A stretch of 64,000 nucleotides of DNA, from contig JACKID010000003.1 in the NCBI GenBank assembly GCA_020638675.1, positions 186,001 to 250,000 of the forward strand, given 5' to 3'. This DNA is from Planctomycetota bacterium (GTDB lineage: Bacteria > Planctomycetota > UBA8742 > UBA2392). Both the position numbers and the translations under genes were made by a program. Below are positions 16,199 to 25,765 of this stretch, in pieces (position 1 is the first letter of the stretch; each line of letters starts with the position of its first letter). Under the pieces are notes generated by a model, which had not been told where the DNA came from, did not search any database, and saw only the letters and a program-made list of their open reading frames with translations.

Positions 16199-17740
16199 AT
16201 GAGCAACAACGAAGACCGTATCTGGGATGTGCTGATCGAGGACGCCCTGCGCGAGCAGGGTGCGCCGCAGCAGCCGCATGAGCCGGGGGACTACACCCGC
16301 CGCCTGCTCACGCCCGTGGGCCCGATGGGGGTCGATCGCGGTCGCTCCATGCGCTACACGCGCCCGCGTTGGATCTCGTATGTGGCTTCGGCTCTCGCGC
16401 TGGCGCTGGTCTGCGCAATCCTGTACGCCGGAGCTGTCCTGCTGCCGCAACTCAGCGAAGCAAACCGGGCGGATCGCGAGCCATCCACGGCCGGCGCGAA
16501 CGAGCCAACGCCGCCGGAAACGGACGGGCATACGCTTCCGCAACCCGCGCCCGACCCCAAGCCAGAGCCTCAGCCCGCCCCAGAAGGCAACCAGCCCGAC
16601 TCCAGCCCCGAGCCGGAGCCAACACCGCATCCCGAGCCGAAGCCTGACGACACGGTCGAGCAGCCAACACCGGAACCCAACCCCGACGACACCGTCGAGC
16701 AACCCAAGCCGGAGCCAAAACCGGATGACACGGTTGAACAACCCAAGCCCGAGCCGAAGCCCGACGACACAGTCGAGGAGCCCAAGCAGCCTGAGGGTAC
16801 TTCCACCGAGCCTGCCCCCGGTCCGCGCATCAAGTTGCTGACCTCCATCGACCGCGACAAGCCTGGCAAGAGCGCTCTGGATTACTCTTCAGACGGCAAG
16901 GCGTGGGCGGATGCCAAGTACCTCACCGAGTTCTCGGGCGACGTCTGGTTTCGATGCCGCGACAGGTTCAGCTTCAATGCTAACGGAGCCCTGATTCGCA
17001 CGGACGGGACGCTGCACATCACGATAGGCGACGACGGCGTGTTGTTGCAGGACATCGAAGATCGTGTCTACATCGACAACCGAGGCAGCCTGTGCCCGGT
17101 TTCAGTGAAGAGCAAGCAGCCAACGCTGACGATGATCAGCGGTGACACACTGGTCGAGGTCAGCTTGTCTCGTATCAAGCTCACCGTCTTCGATGGAGAA
17201 GTGACCGGACCTGATTTCGTTGTTCAAGCCAACCAACAGGGCGAAGTCCACAGGGGCCGTTTCACGGCCTACAAGTCGCGAGTTAGCGAGCGCAGCGAAC
17301 TACCTCTGCTTCGGGAAATCGAGGATCGAGTCGCTTACCGAGAAGATTTCGACGACAAGGATCCTGTGGGACGGCTCCGAGAGGGCAGTCTGAAGGACGG
17401 CGCCCTCTGCGGCGGCAAGGTGTTCTGGGGATACCCCGACAACATTCCGTTCTTCGACGGGGTGACCATCCGCATGCGGGTCCGGTTCACAGACGCCACT
17501 TCAGCAACGCTGACGCAGTTTGAGCTTACGCGAGAAGACAACTTCAGCTACGAGCTCGAATCCGTCCGAAACGGCGAGTGGTACGTCGTTGAGGTGCCGG
17601 TCAAAGAGTTCCTGGAGCGCACGACTCATACGGATCATCCAGGGTACGACGACGTGTTCCAGAACGTCAGCATTACCACAGTAGGTGAGAACGCGCAGGT
17701 CGAGCTGGACTGGGTCGAGCTGATCCGCGCGGTGAAGTAG
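16199..17740 (+). CDS. Single-pass membrane FecR-like protein with Pro-rich repeats, partner of the ECF factor
   Basis: A 513-residue protein. Residues 1-58 are cytoplasmic, about 61-83 form one membrane helix, and about 100-205 are a Pro/Glu/Asp-rich linker with four 13-residue repeats (consensus PEPKPDDTVEQPK, residues 145-196). A FecR-like beta domain follows (about 240-360, with DGTLHITIGDDGVLL and VFDGEVTG). The C-terminal ~130 residues resemble a carbohydrate-binding beta-sandwich (DFDDKDPVGRLREG to VELDWVELIR). The short N-terminus has no clear zinc-type anti-sigma motif, so anti-sigma activity is inferred from position. The linker could span a cell wall or periplasm, with the outer domains as sensors. 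Confidence 0.75.
   Translation: MSNNEDRIWDVLIEDALREQGAPQQPHEPGDYTRRLLTPVGPMGVDRGRSMRYTRPRWISYVASALALALVCAILYAGAVLLPQLSEANRADREPSTAGANEPTPPETDGHTLPQPAPDPKPEPQPAPEGNQPDSSPEPEPTPHPEPKPDDTVEQPTPEPNPDDTVEQPKPEPKPDDTVEQPKPEPKPDDTVEEPKQPEGTSTEPAPGPRIKLLTSIDRDKPGKSALDYSSDGKAWADAKYLTEFSGDVWFRCRDRFSFNANGALIRTDGTLHITIGDDGVLLQDIEDRVYIDNRGSLCPVSVKSKQPTLTMISGDTLVEVSLSRIKLTVFDGEVTGPDFVVQANQQGEVHRGRFTAYKSRVSERSELPLLREIEDRVAYREDFDDKDPVGRLREGSLKDGALCGGKVFWGYPDNIPFFDGVTIRMRVRFTDATSATLTQFELTREDNFSYELESVRNGEWYVVEVPVKEFLERTTHTDHPGYDDVFQNVSITTVGENAQVELDWVELIRAVK
16631..16786 (+). repeat. Four 39-bp tandem repeats inside the FecR-like gene
   Basis: Four consecutive 39-bp units encode 13-residue repeats of the type PEPKPDDTVEQPK (residues 145-157, 158-170, 171-183, 184-196). 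The units differ by a few substitutions, mostly synonymous, with Asn replacing Lys in the second and Glu replacing Gln in the fourth. Such in-frame tandem repeats can change number by slippage without disrupting the frame. Confidence 0.9.
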
Positions 17741-17748
17741 TGGGTGGT

Positions 17749-17765
17749 GCGGGCGTCTCGCCCGC
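17749..17765. repeat. Short GC-rich hairpin GCGGGCG-tct-CGCCCGC
   Basis: A 7-bp perfect inverted repeat with a 3-nt loop begins 8 bases after the FecR-like stop. No T-run follows, so it is not a convincing terminator. The same hairpin type is common between genes in high-GC environmental genomes and may act as a REP-like element. Confidence 0.45.
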
Positions 17766-17841
17766 AAATCGGACAATCGTGCTCGATCGAAAAACCGGCT
17801 CGCGCCGGCACGGTCGCGCACGGCCTGAACGAGGGGGAACG

Positions 17842-19599
17842 ATGAAGTACCTGATTCTGCTGATTGCACTGGCCGCCGCGCCGCTGACGGGGGCGACGAT
17901 CTCGGCGACACCCAGCGACTATCAGACGAAGCTGGCCGCACTGAACCCGGGGGACACGCTGCAACTTGCAGGCGGAACTTATGCCAATCGGCTGGTGATC
18001 AATGGGCTGCACGGCAACTCGGGCGCATGGATCACCATCGAGGGCCCGGCCAGCGGCACGCCGGCGACTTTCAACGGCGTCAGCGGCAACAACACCGTGA
18101 GCCTGAAAGACTGCAGCTACATCGAGATCAAGAATTTAACAATCGACTGCCTGAACCTTGCGGTCGACGGCATCAAGGCCGAGGGCTACAGCACCACGCC
18201 GCACACCGTGCACGACATGCTGATCGAGAACTGCAAGATCCTGAACGCCGGCGCCAACCAGCAGATCGTCGGCATCAACACCAAGTGCCCCTGCTGGAAC
18301 TGGACCATCCGCGGCTGCGAGATAATCGGCGCGGGCACCGGCATGTACCTCGGCAACAGCAACGGCGACGAGCCGTTCATCCGCGGCGTGATCGAGGGCA
18401 ACCGCGTGTATGACCCCGAAGGCTACTGCATCGAGATCAAGCACCAGAACAATTGGCCCACCGGCCTCGGGCTGCCGACCGGGACGGGCAAAACCATCCT
18501 GCGCAATAACGTCTTCATCAAGACCAACCGGGCATCCGGCAGCGGCGACCGCCCCAACCTGCTTGTCAGCGGCTTCCCCGACAGCGGCGACGGCACGAAC
18601 GACATGTACGAGATCTACGGCAATTTCATCTGCCACAACCCGCGCGAGAGTTTGATACAGGCGTGCGGGCGGCTGTCGATTCACGACAACATCCTGGTGG
18701 ACGCGCCCGACAGCAACTTCGCCGGCATCTACATCAAGAACCACCAGGGCAAGACGCTGAAGCTGGTGCACGTCTACAACAACACCGTCTACTCGGCCGC
18801 GCGCGGCATCCGCATTGTCGAGCAGCCGAGCGTCGCGCACAGCGTGCAGGGCAATCTTGTATTCAGCGCCAACCCGATCAGCAGCGGCTTTGGTGGCCTC
18901 AACCAGACCAACAACATCACGGACAGCGTCGCCAACGCTGGCACCTACGTGACCAGCCCGAGCACAACGCTCGGCAGCATGGACTTCTACCCCAAGACCG
19001 GGCAGTGCACCGGCGCGGCGCTGACCATGACCGCGTACACCGGCGACAGCCACTACGACCTCGACTTCAACGGCGACTCCAAGGCCAGCTTCACCTACCG
19101 GGGCGCGTACGCGGGCACCGGCACCAACCCCGGCTGGGCACTGGGCAACGGGCTGAAGACCGGTGGGCCGGGCGCGGGCCCTACGACGCCCCCGGCGCTG
19201 ACGATCTCAAGCCCCGCCGGGGGAAGTCTTCCAAACGCATTCACGGGGATTAGCTACAGCATCACATTCACCGCGGCCGGCGGGACAGCGCCGTACACGT
19301 GGAGTATCCCTGCCATCGACCTGCCGCCGGGGCTCGCACTGAACACCAGCAGTGGCGTGCTCAGCGGCGTGCCAACCACAACCGGCATCTACAGTTTCAC
19401 GGCAACGGTCACGGACAGCGCCGCTGGCGCCGTCGGCCAGGCATACACAATCGAGGTGAAGACTCCCGACCCCGGCAACAAAGGCGGCGGTGGAGGGGGC
19501 AGCTGCAACATCGGTGCGGGCGCCGCCTGGTGGCTGCTGTTGCTGCCACTGCTAATTTGGCGTAGCCCCCGGCGTAAGCTGGGGGCATTGCGAGGCTGA
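17842..19599 (+). CDS. Secreted right-handed beta-helix protein with putative-Ig domain and C-terminal sorting tag
   Basis: A 585-residue exported protein. The ATG at 17842 follows GAGGGGG and opens a signal peptide ending near TGA|TIS (about residue 17). Residues about 20-440 contain pectate-lyase-like coils (LKDCSYIEIKNLTI, MLIENCKILNA, VIEGNRVYD, ILRNNVFIK, VHVYNNTVYSAARGI). Residues about 450-545 form a He-PIG-like Ig domain (AAGGTAPYTWSIP, LPPGLALNTSSGVLSGVPTTTG). The C-terminus has Gly6-Ser-Cys, a WWLLLLPLL helix and an Arg-rich end, the three parts of a prokaryotic C-terminal sorting signal of the cysteine-containing type. The role is probably carbohydrate binding or cleavage at the surface; no catalytic triad is identified. 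Confidence 0.8.
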   Translation: MKYLILLIALAAAPLTGATISATPSDYQTKLAALNPGDTLQLAGGTYANRLVINGLHGNSGAWITIEGPASGTPATFNGVSGNNTVSLKDCSYIEIKNLTIDCLNLAVDGIKAEGYSTTPHTVHDMLIENCKILNAGANQQIVGINTKCPCWNWTIRGCEIIGAGTGMYLGNSNGDEPFIRGVIEGNRVYDPEGYCIEIKHQNNWPTGLGLPTGTGKTILRNNVFIKTNRASGSGDRPNLLVSGFPDSGDGTNDMYEIYGNFICHNPRESLIQACGRLSIHDNILVDAPDSNFAGIYIKNHQGKTLKLVHVYNNTVYSAARGIRIVEQPSVAHSVQGNLVFSANPISSGFGGLNQTNNITDSVANAGTYVTSPSTTLGSMDFYPKTGQCTGAALTMTAYTGDSHYDLDFNGDSKASFTYRGAYAGTGTNPGWALGNGLKTGGPGAGPTTPPALTISSPAGGSLPNAFTGISYSITFTAAGGTAPYTWSIPAIDLPPGLALNTSSGVLSGVPTTTGIYSFTATVTDSAAGAVGQAYTIEVKTPDPGNKGGGGGGSCNIGAGAAWWLLLLPLLIWRSPRRKLGALRG

Positions 19600-19695
19600 G
19601 CGGCCGCTTTGCAATCCGTGAGCTTCAACGGCTTCGACGATCGATTGCCGAAGCTGTTCCCACAGCCTCGTCATGCCCGGCGCTGACGCACCGGG

Positions 19696-20562
19696 CTATA
19701 ACGCGATCGCCATCATCTCTTGTGCCAGCTCGAAGCCCGCGGCCTGCACGCTGCGGGCTTCCCTGCTGCCGGGGTCGCAGACCGGGTTGGAGTGGTTGAA
19801 GTGGGTCAGGATGATGCGGCGCCCGTCGGTCAGGTCGCCGAACTTCTTGACCGTGTCGGTGATGAACGGGTGCGAGATCTCTTTCAGGTCTCGGCCGGGC
19901 AACTCATCGCGCGAATAGAACGTGGCATCCAGCAAGCAGACTTCGTGCTTGCCAACTTCCTCGCGAGCGGCCGGCCAGGCGTCCCAGTTGTCGATGTCGG
20001 GCACGTACAGCAGCTTTTCATTGATGCTGATACCTACCGTGTCCGTGTACTCGCCGCGGTGTGGAACGGGGATCGGGCGAATGCTCAGCCCCGGCCAGGG
20101 CTCCAGTGGCGCGGACATTCCTGTCCGCGAGTCCATCACCTTCAGTTCGATGTTTTTCAGTGACACCAGCTGATCCCACGGCGCATTCGCCGAGAGAAAC
20201 CCCGCCATCTTCTCGGTACACCAGACCGGAAGTCGGTCGCAGTTCGCGGCCTCGCGCCCGAAGTGGACCAATCCGGCGTAGTGGCCCATGTGGGCATGGG
20301 TCAGCAGCACGCCGTCGAACGGGTTCCGCGCCGCGCGCTTGGCGTAGACCGGCAGCTTCAGCAGTCGGTTTTCCTGCTCTTTGATGTCGGGAGAGACATC
20401 GACGAGGAAGCAGCGCCCGTCGTCGTCGAGCAGACAGATACTAGGGCCCAGCCGAACTGCCAGCGGGTCCACACGCGCCGCCATGTCCGGCTGCATGCGC
20501 GAGCCCACCTGCGGCAACCCGCCATCCTGACCCGATCCGATGATGTAGACCCTTTGCCCCAT
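19696..20562 (-). CDS. PqqB-like metallo-beta-lactamase-fold hydrolase
   Basis: A 288-residue MBL-fold protein. The N-terminus GSGQDGGLPQVG and LLTHAHMGHYAGL (about 84-96) are typical of the PqqB-like branch, in which the usual HxHxDH has Gly in place of Asp (HAHMGH). Further metal ligands are likely in VPHRGEYTDTVG, VPDIDNW, LDATFYSRDELPGRD and THFNHSNP. No other pqq genes lie nearby, so a role in PQQ synthesis is not implied; most chromosomal homologues of this type have no known substrate. It has no signal peptide and should be cytoplasmic. About 95 bp separate its stop from the beta-helix gene on the other strand. Confidence 0.85.
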   Translation of the reverse strand: MGQRVYIIGSGQDGGLPQVGSRMQPDMAARVDPLAVRLGPSICLLDDDGRCFLVDVSPDIKEQENRLLKLPVYAKRAARNPFDGVLLTHAHMGHYAGLVHFGREAANCDRLPVWCTEKMAGFLSANAPWDQLVSLKNIELKVMDSRTGMSAPLEPWPGLSIRPIPVPHRGEYTDTVGISINEKLLYVPDIDNWDAWPAAREEVGKHEVCLLDATFYSRDELPGRDLKEISHPFITDTVKKFGDLTDGRRIILTHFNHSNPVCDPGSREARSVQAAGFELAQEMMAIAL

Positions 20563-20615
20563 TCACGCCGCGTTCTGCCACGCTCGGCCGCCCATGCGCA
20601 AGGAGCTTTCCGGCC

Positions 20616-22592
20616 TCAATTGATCACAATGATCTTAAGCTGGCTTCGATGATTCGGATCGGGCGACGGGACAGTGCTCGTCAGCCCTGGCAACAGTACC
20701 GGTGGTGGTGGTGGTGGCTTGTATCCTCCGCCTCCGCCTCCGCCTCCAGATCCTCCGCCGCCCCCGCCACCACCGGCCCGCGGCGGGCACAGGAATTGAC
20801 CGCTCCGCTGATAGTACTCGTAGCAGTCCATTGTCAGCTCGTGTACGGCAATGACCACCTGGTCGCCTTTGATCACCGCGTCGTAGCCGAACCACCCCAC
20901 CATACGCAGCCAGTAGCCGGCTGGCACCGTGGTCGTCGGCGCCGGTGCGCCGGGTGTGAACGTGGCCGTGGTGATCGCGTAGGTTGTAGGTGTTGCGGTG
21001 GCCGTGAAGTCGTCCCAAAGTGCATCGTGCAATTCAAGGCCCCAGCGGGTGGGCATCAGGTACAACATGTCCACGCGCTTCTTTCCGGCTACCACCCGCG
21101 CGTGAACCGTTGGCATGAATGCACCCCTCGCGATAACGGAGTGCACTGTGGTGAATGTCTGCCCTGCATCGTTGCTGTAGGCCAAGTGCGCGCCGTCCGC
21201 CCGATCCCATGCGAAGAAGATCTCCATGCTGCTGCCGGTGCCCAACAACGAGACGTGCGGGTCGGAAGACGTCGGCGTGGTACGCGTTGCGGCGTCCACC
21301 ACAGTAGTCGTGAACGTTGTTTGACCCCACAGGCGGACTGCGCAGCGATAGCGCGCTTCCCAGAACGCCGTTCTGCGGCGGGTGTAGCCGTAACCCACGA
21401 CCAGGTCGCCGCCAGCACTAAACTCTGCGTGCATCAGCACTGGTGTCGCGTCACCATTCGCGTCATAAAGGACTTCCGGCGTTCCCCACGTGTAATCGAG
21501 TGGTGTGTTGTTGGCATCAAAGCCGGTTGGCGTGGCTTCCACCAACATCAGCCTGCTCGTTATCTGCATCGGGTCGTTACCCCAATAGATGCAGGCGATC
21601 TGGTAGTCACTGCTGATCGCCATTTGCACCAGGCGCAGACCGGTCTTCAATCCCGTCTGCAGCACCTTCTGGATCGCGAAGCTGGAGCCTCGATCCAGGC
21701 TGACGTCCGCGCGCACCTGATTGTTCCCTGTGTAAACCACGCCTAGTACGTTGCCCAACGCCGCGATTTCCTGATCGCGCCAGTTGCCTGTGTCCTTGGA
21801 GACACTGGCTGCTTCGCCTCCGGTAATCGCACCGCTAGTCGCGTCCATCTGCAACCAACGCCGCATGCGCTGACCGTAGTCGGCGGGCTGGTTGCCGTCG
21901 TATGTGACAACGCTGTAACGGTCACCGGAAACGGCGATCGCCGGCAGCCCGAAGTGCCAGGATTCGCTTGAGTAGATGGTCGTGCTGGTCTGGCCCGGGC
22001 GCTGCGATGGCGCCGTGATCGTCGGCAGGTTTATGTCGCTGAAGTTGCCGATGCTGATGCGCAACCCGACGTTCAATGTAGCGCCGTCCATTGGGGCGGA
22101 CACCAAGAGCACTTGCTCAGTGACGAGGGTGCCGCTGATCGTAATGCGGGAGAAGCCGTCCCCCGTGACGTCGAGTCGGCTACCTTCATTGGAAAGACCG
22201 GCACCCTCCATCCGCAGCCCTACCGCGGCCAGCGACTCCACCCCGTCAGTGGGCTGGACACCCGCGTCAGCAACGTGGGCTATGGAGAGGCGTGTCGTAC
22301 CCTGGTTGTTGGCCCCTCGTGCCACGATTGTGAAGCTGAAGTCCGTCGCAGCGGGCGTTTCCAGTTCATAGACGCGGTCAAATGCGGTCAGTCCGAACGA
22401 CGACAGATTGACCGCCGCTGACAGCGTGTCGACTGTTGCGGCGTCCAGCTCCGACGACCCGGCAGCGATGACGACGTCCGTCGTCGTAAATTTGTTCTCT
22501 CAGTGATAGTTGTACGAGCCGTACTCACAGCCCGAGATCAGCAATGACGAACCCAGCAGGCAGAGAGCGGCGGCGCATAAGGGCTTACGCAT
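20616..22592 (-). CDS. Asp-box (BNR-like) lipoprotein interrupted by an in-frame TGA at codon 31
   Basis: The frame starts with ATG at 22592, behind a perfect GGAGGAG, and encodes a lipoprotein signal with lipobox LISGC (Cys22). Codon 31 is TGA (22500-22502), and the same frame then stays open for more than 600 codons to 20616. No ATG, GTG or TTG lies between the TGA and a GTG at 22325, which has no ribosome-binding site and would lose the signal. The body resembles sialidase-type propellers, with Asp-box-like segments (SLDRGSSFA, YSNDAGQTFTT). The C-terminus has a Gly-rich tract followed by Pro6. It is either a recent nonsense mutation, a sequence error or recoding. TGA is an ordinary stop elsewhere here, for example at 30898-30900. 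Confidence 0.7.
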
Positions 22593-22725
22593 GGCTCCTC
22601 CAAGTACGATCGACCTGCGGCGGGAGCCGTATTCCTACGCAGATTGAGAGTACCTCACAAAACGCTCGGCGGCAAATTGTGCGACGGGAATGCGATCCTT
22701 CCCGGCCTGTTTTTCGGCTGGCAGC

Positions 22726-25671
22726 CTACTTCGCGGCGACTTTCTTGCGTCTGGACTTCGCTGCCGCCTTCTTTCCGGAGGCTGACTTCTTGGAGCCTGA
22801 TTTGGACATGGTGCTTCGCGCCTTGCCGGCGGCGCGCTGCTCTGACTTCCCAGCGCCGCCGTCGAAATAACGTTGCAGGAAGTGGCCCGTGTAGCTGCCT
22901 TTGGTCTTGGCAACCTCTGGCGGTGGGCCCTCGGCTACGATCTGGCCGCCGGCGTCGCCTCCCTCGGGGCCTAAGTCAATCAGCCAGTCGGCGCACTTGA
23001 TCACGTCCAGGTTGTGCTCGATCACGATGGCCGTGTTGCCCTTGCCGACCAGCCGCTGCAGCACCTCGATCAGGCGGGCTACGTCGTGGAAGTGCAGCCC
23101 CGTCGTGGGCTCGTCAAGGATGTACAGCGTGTGGCCCGTATCCGGGCGCGCAAGCTCTGTCGCGAGCTTCACGCGCTGGGCCTCGCCGCCGGAAAGCGTC
23201 GTGCTGGGCTGGCCGAGTTTGACGTAGCCGAGTCCGACGTCGTTGAGCGTCTTGACGATCTTGTGGATCTTCTTGTGGTTCTCGAAGAACGCCTGCGCGT
23301 CCTCAATCGTCATCTCCAGCACGTCGGCGATGCTTTTGCCGCGGTACTTCACCTCCAGGGTCTCGCGGTTGTAGCGACGCCCGTCGCAGGCCTCGCAGGT
23401 GACGTGAATGTCGGGCAGGAAGTGCATCTCGATCAGCTTCACGCCCTGGCCCTCGCAAACCTCGCAGCGCCCACCCGGGACATTGAATGAGAAGCGCCCG
23501 GCCTTGTAGCCGCGCATCTTCGCCTCGGGGGCCTTGGTGAACAGATCGCGTATCAGCCCGAACAGGTTCGTGTACGTCGCCGGGTTGCTGCGCGGCGTGC
23601 GCCCGATGGGCGACTGGTCGATCTCGATCACCTTGTCGATCTGCTTCAGCCCGGTGATCTCGGCGTGCTTGCCCGGCTCCTGCATTGCGTTGTGCAACTG
23701 CTTCGCCAGTGCGCGCGCGAGAATGTCCGTCACCAGCGTGCTCTTGCCGCTGCCGCTGACGCCGGTGACGCAGACCATGCCGCCGAGCGGAATCGTCACG
23801 TCGATGTTCTTCAGGTTGTTCTCGGCGCAGCCCTTTACGACGATTGCCCGGTCTTTGCTCAGCTCGCGGGTCTCGGTCGGTGTGGGCACGCCTTTTCGCC
23901 CGGTGAGATAGTCGGCCGTGAGGGTCTTGGCCTTCTTCAGACCCTTCGCGTCACCCGCGTACTCGACCTTGCCGCCGTGGGCGCCGGCACCCGGGCCGAG
24001 GTCAACGACGTAGTCGGCTGCGCGGATGGTGTCCTCGTCGTGCTCGACCACGATGACACTGTTGCCAATGTCGCGCAGTTGCTTGAGGGTGCCGAGCAGC
24101 AGCTCGTTGTCGCGCTGGTGCAGCCCGATGCTCGGCTCATCCAGCACGTAGGCCACGCCGACCAGCCCGCTGCCGACCTGCGTCGCCAGCCGGATTCGCT
24201 GGGCCTCGCCGCCGGAGAGCGTGCCGGACTTGCGGTCCAGGGTGAGGTAGCCGATGCCGACGTCGACCATGAAGCCGAGCCGGGCGCTGATCTCGCGCAC
24301 GACTTCCTTTGCGATGATCTTCTTCTCGCGCGACAGCTTCATGTCGTTGATCCAGCCGCGCGCGTCCTTCACGTTCATCACGCTGATTTCGTGGATGCGC
24401 TTGCCGCCGACCGTGACCGCACTGGCGAACGGGTTCAGGCGCGAGCCGCCGCAGGCCGGGCACTCCTTCTCGTGCATGAACTTCATGACCCACTGCTTCA
24501 CGCTGTCGCTGTCGCTGCTTTCGAAACGCTTGAGCATGTCGGGGATCACGCCCGGGAAGCCGCGCCGTCCGCGCCAGCCCCAGCGCCCGTCGGTGCCGGG
24601 CTCGCCGTTCAGCAGCACTTCCTGGGCGGAGGCGGACAGCTTGCGCCACGGCGTGTGCACGTTGATGCCCATGCGCTTGCAGTGCTTGCGGAGCGCGCGT
24701 TTGTACCAGCCCGCTTCTCCCGGCTTGTTCCACCCCGCAATCGCGCCGTCATCGATCGACTTGTCCTGGTCGGGCACCAGTGAGTCGACGCTCAACTCCG
24801 TGTGAATGCCGAGACCGTGGCAGACCTTGCATGCGCCCTGCGGCGCGTTGAAGCTGAACAGGCGGGGCTCAAGCTCGCCCATTTCGGCTTCCGGGTGGTC
24901 CGGGCAGAACATCTTTGCGCTGAAGGACTGGTCTTCCCACTTGTCAGCCACTTGCTTGGTCACAACGCACAGACCGTCGGCTATGGCCAGCGCGACCTCG
25001 ACGGCCTCGTTCAGTCGCGAGCGCGAATCCGTTTCCAGCACGATGCGGTCGATCACCACGTCGATGTCGTGCTTCTTGTGCTTGTCTTCCATCTGGGTCT
25101 TCGGACCCACTTCGATCACTTCGCCGTTCACGCGCGCGCGCACGAAGCCGTCGCGCATCACTTTGGCGAAGACGTCCCGATGCTCGCCCTTTCGTCCGCG
25201 AACAACCGGCGCGAGCACCATCAGTTTCGTGCCCTGCGGCCATTCCATGACCGTGTCGACGATCTGCTCGGCGCTCTGGCTTGTCACCTCGCGCCCACAG
25301 ACCGGGCAGTGGGGCGTGCCCGCGCGCGCGTATAGCAGGCGCAGGTAGTCGTAGATCTCAGTCGTGGTGGCGACAGTCGAGCGCGGGTTGCTGCCGGCCT
25401 GGCGCTGCTCTATCGCGATGGTGGGCGGCAGTCCTTCGATCGATTCCACGGCCGGCTTCTGCATCCGCCCGAGGAACTGGCGTGCATACGCGGACAGCGA
25501 CTCGACGTAGCGACGCTGCCCCTCGGCGTAGATGGTGTCGAACGCCAGTGAAGACTTGCCGCTGCCGGACAATCCGGTCACGACGACCAAGGCATCGCGC
25601 GGCAGGTCAACGTCGACAGCCTTAAGGTTGTGTTCACTCGCGCCGCGAACAGAGATGTGCGTCAGTGCCAT
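22726..25671 (-). CDS. uvrA: Excinuclease ABC subunit A (UvrA)
   Basis: A 981-residue nucleotide-excision-repair damage sensor that acts as a dimer and loads UvrB. Two ABC modules are present: Walker A GLSGSGKSS (33-41) and GVSGSGKST, with two LSGGEAQR signatures. Zinc-binding cysteines appear in CPVCG, CPACGG and CEVCEGQG...CEACDG. The start is ATG at 25671, which gives the normal MALTHISVRGASEHNLK opening; a GTG 16 codons upstream adds nothing typical. The last ~40 residues are a Lys/Ala/Ser-rich tail (GSKKSASGKKAAAK) beyond the usual end of the family. The gene stands alone, with the acyltransferase gene ending 95 bp upstream. Confidence 0.96.
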   Translation of the reverse strand: MALTHISVRGASEHNLKAVDVDLPRDALVVVTGLSGSGKSSLAFDTIYAEGQRRYVESLSAYARQFLGRMQKPAVESIEGLPPTIAIEQRQAGSNPRSTVATTTEIYDYLRLLYARAGTPHCPVCGREVTSQSAEQIVDTVMEWPQGTKLMVLAPVVRGRKGEHRDVFAKVMRDGFVRARVNGEVIEVGPKTQMEDKHKKHDIDVVIDRIVLETDSRSRLNEAVEVALAIADGLCVVTKQVADKWEDQSFSAKMFCPDHPEAEMGELEPRLFSFNAPQGACKVCHGLGIHTELSVDSLVPDQDKSIDDGAIAGWNKPGEAGWYKRALRKHCKRMGINVHTPWRKLSASAQEVLLNGEPGTDGRWGWRGRRGFPGVIPDMLKRFESSDSDSVKQWVMKFMHEKECPACGGSRLNPFASAVTVGGKRIHEISVMNVKDARGWINDMKLSREKKIIAKEVVREISARLGFMVDVGIGYLTLDRKSGTLSGGEAQRIRLATQVGSGLVGVAYVLDEPSIGLHQRDNELLLGTLKQLRDIGNSVIVVEHDEDTIRAADYVVDLGPGAGAHGGKVEYAGDAKGLKKAKTLTADYLTGRKGVPTPTETRELSKDRAIVVKGCAENNLKNIDVTIPLGGMVCVTGVSGSGKSTLVTDILARALAKQLHNAMQEPGKHAEITGLKQIDKVIEIDQSPIGRTPRSNPATYTNLFGLIRDLFTKAPEAKMRGYKAGRFSFNVPGGRCEVCEGQGVKLIEMHFLPDIHVTCEACDGRRYNRETLEVKYRGKSIADVLEMTIEDAQAFFENHKKIHKIVKTLNDVGLGYVKLGQPSTTLSGGEAQRVKLATELARPDTGHTLYILDEPTTGLHFHDVARLIEVLQRLVGKGNTAIVIEHNLDVIKCADWLIDLGPEGGDAGGQIVAEGPPPEVAKTKGSYTGHFLQRYFDGGAGKSEQRAAGKARSTMSKSGSKKSASGKKAAAKSRRKKVAAK

Positions 25672-25765
25672 GAGCCGTGCCCAGAGTTGGTCGAAGGGTT
25701 TTACCAGACCGTGCGACACACAACGAAGGGGTGGCGGGGTTTCATTCCGCCCTTCGCCGTCAGAC

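Noticed and set aside
19930..20320. HAHMGH in the PqqB-like protein as a lost metal ligand
   Set aside because: As I recall the PqqB-like MBL branch, Gly at that position is normal for the family, so it is not evidence of inactivity.
19696..20562. PQQ biosynthesis locus
   Set aside because: Only one PqqB-like protein is present; pqqA, C, D and E are absent from the neighbourhood.
22470..22502. Genome-wide TGA reassignment as the reason for the in-frame TGA
   Set aside because: TGA serves as an ordinary stop for other genes here, such as the tRNA-binding-domain gene (30900), the GNAT gene (45293) and the ABC ATPase.
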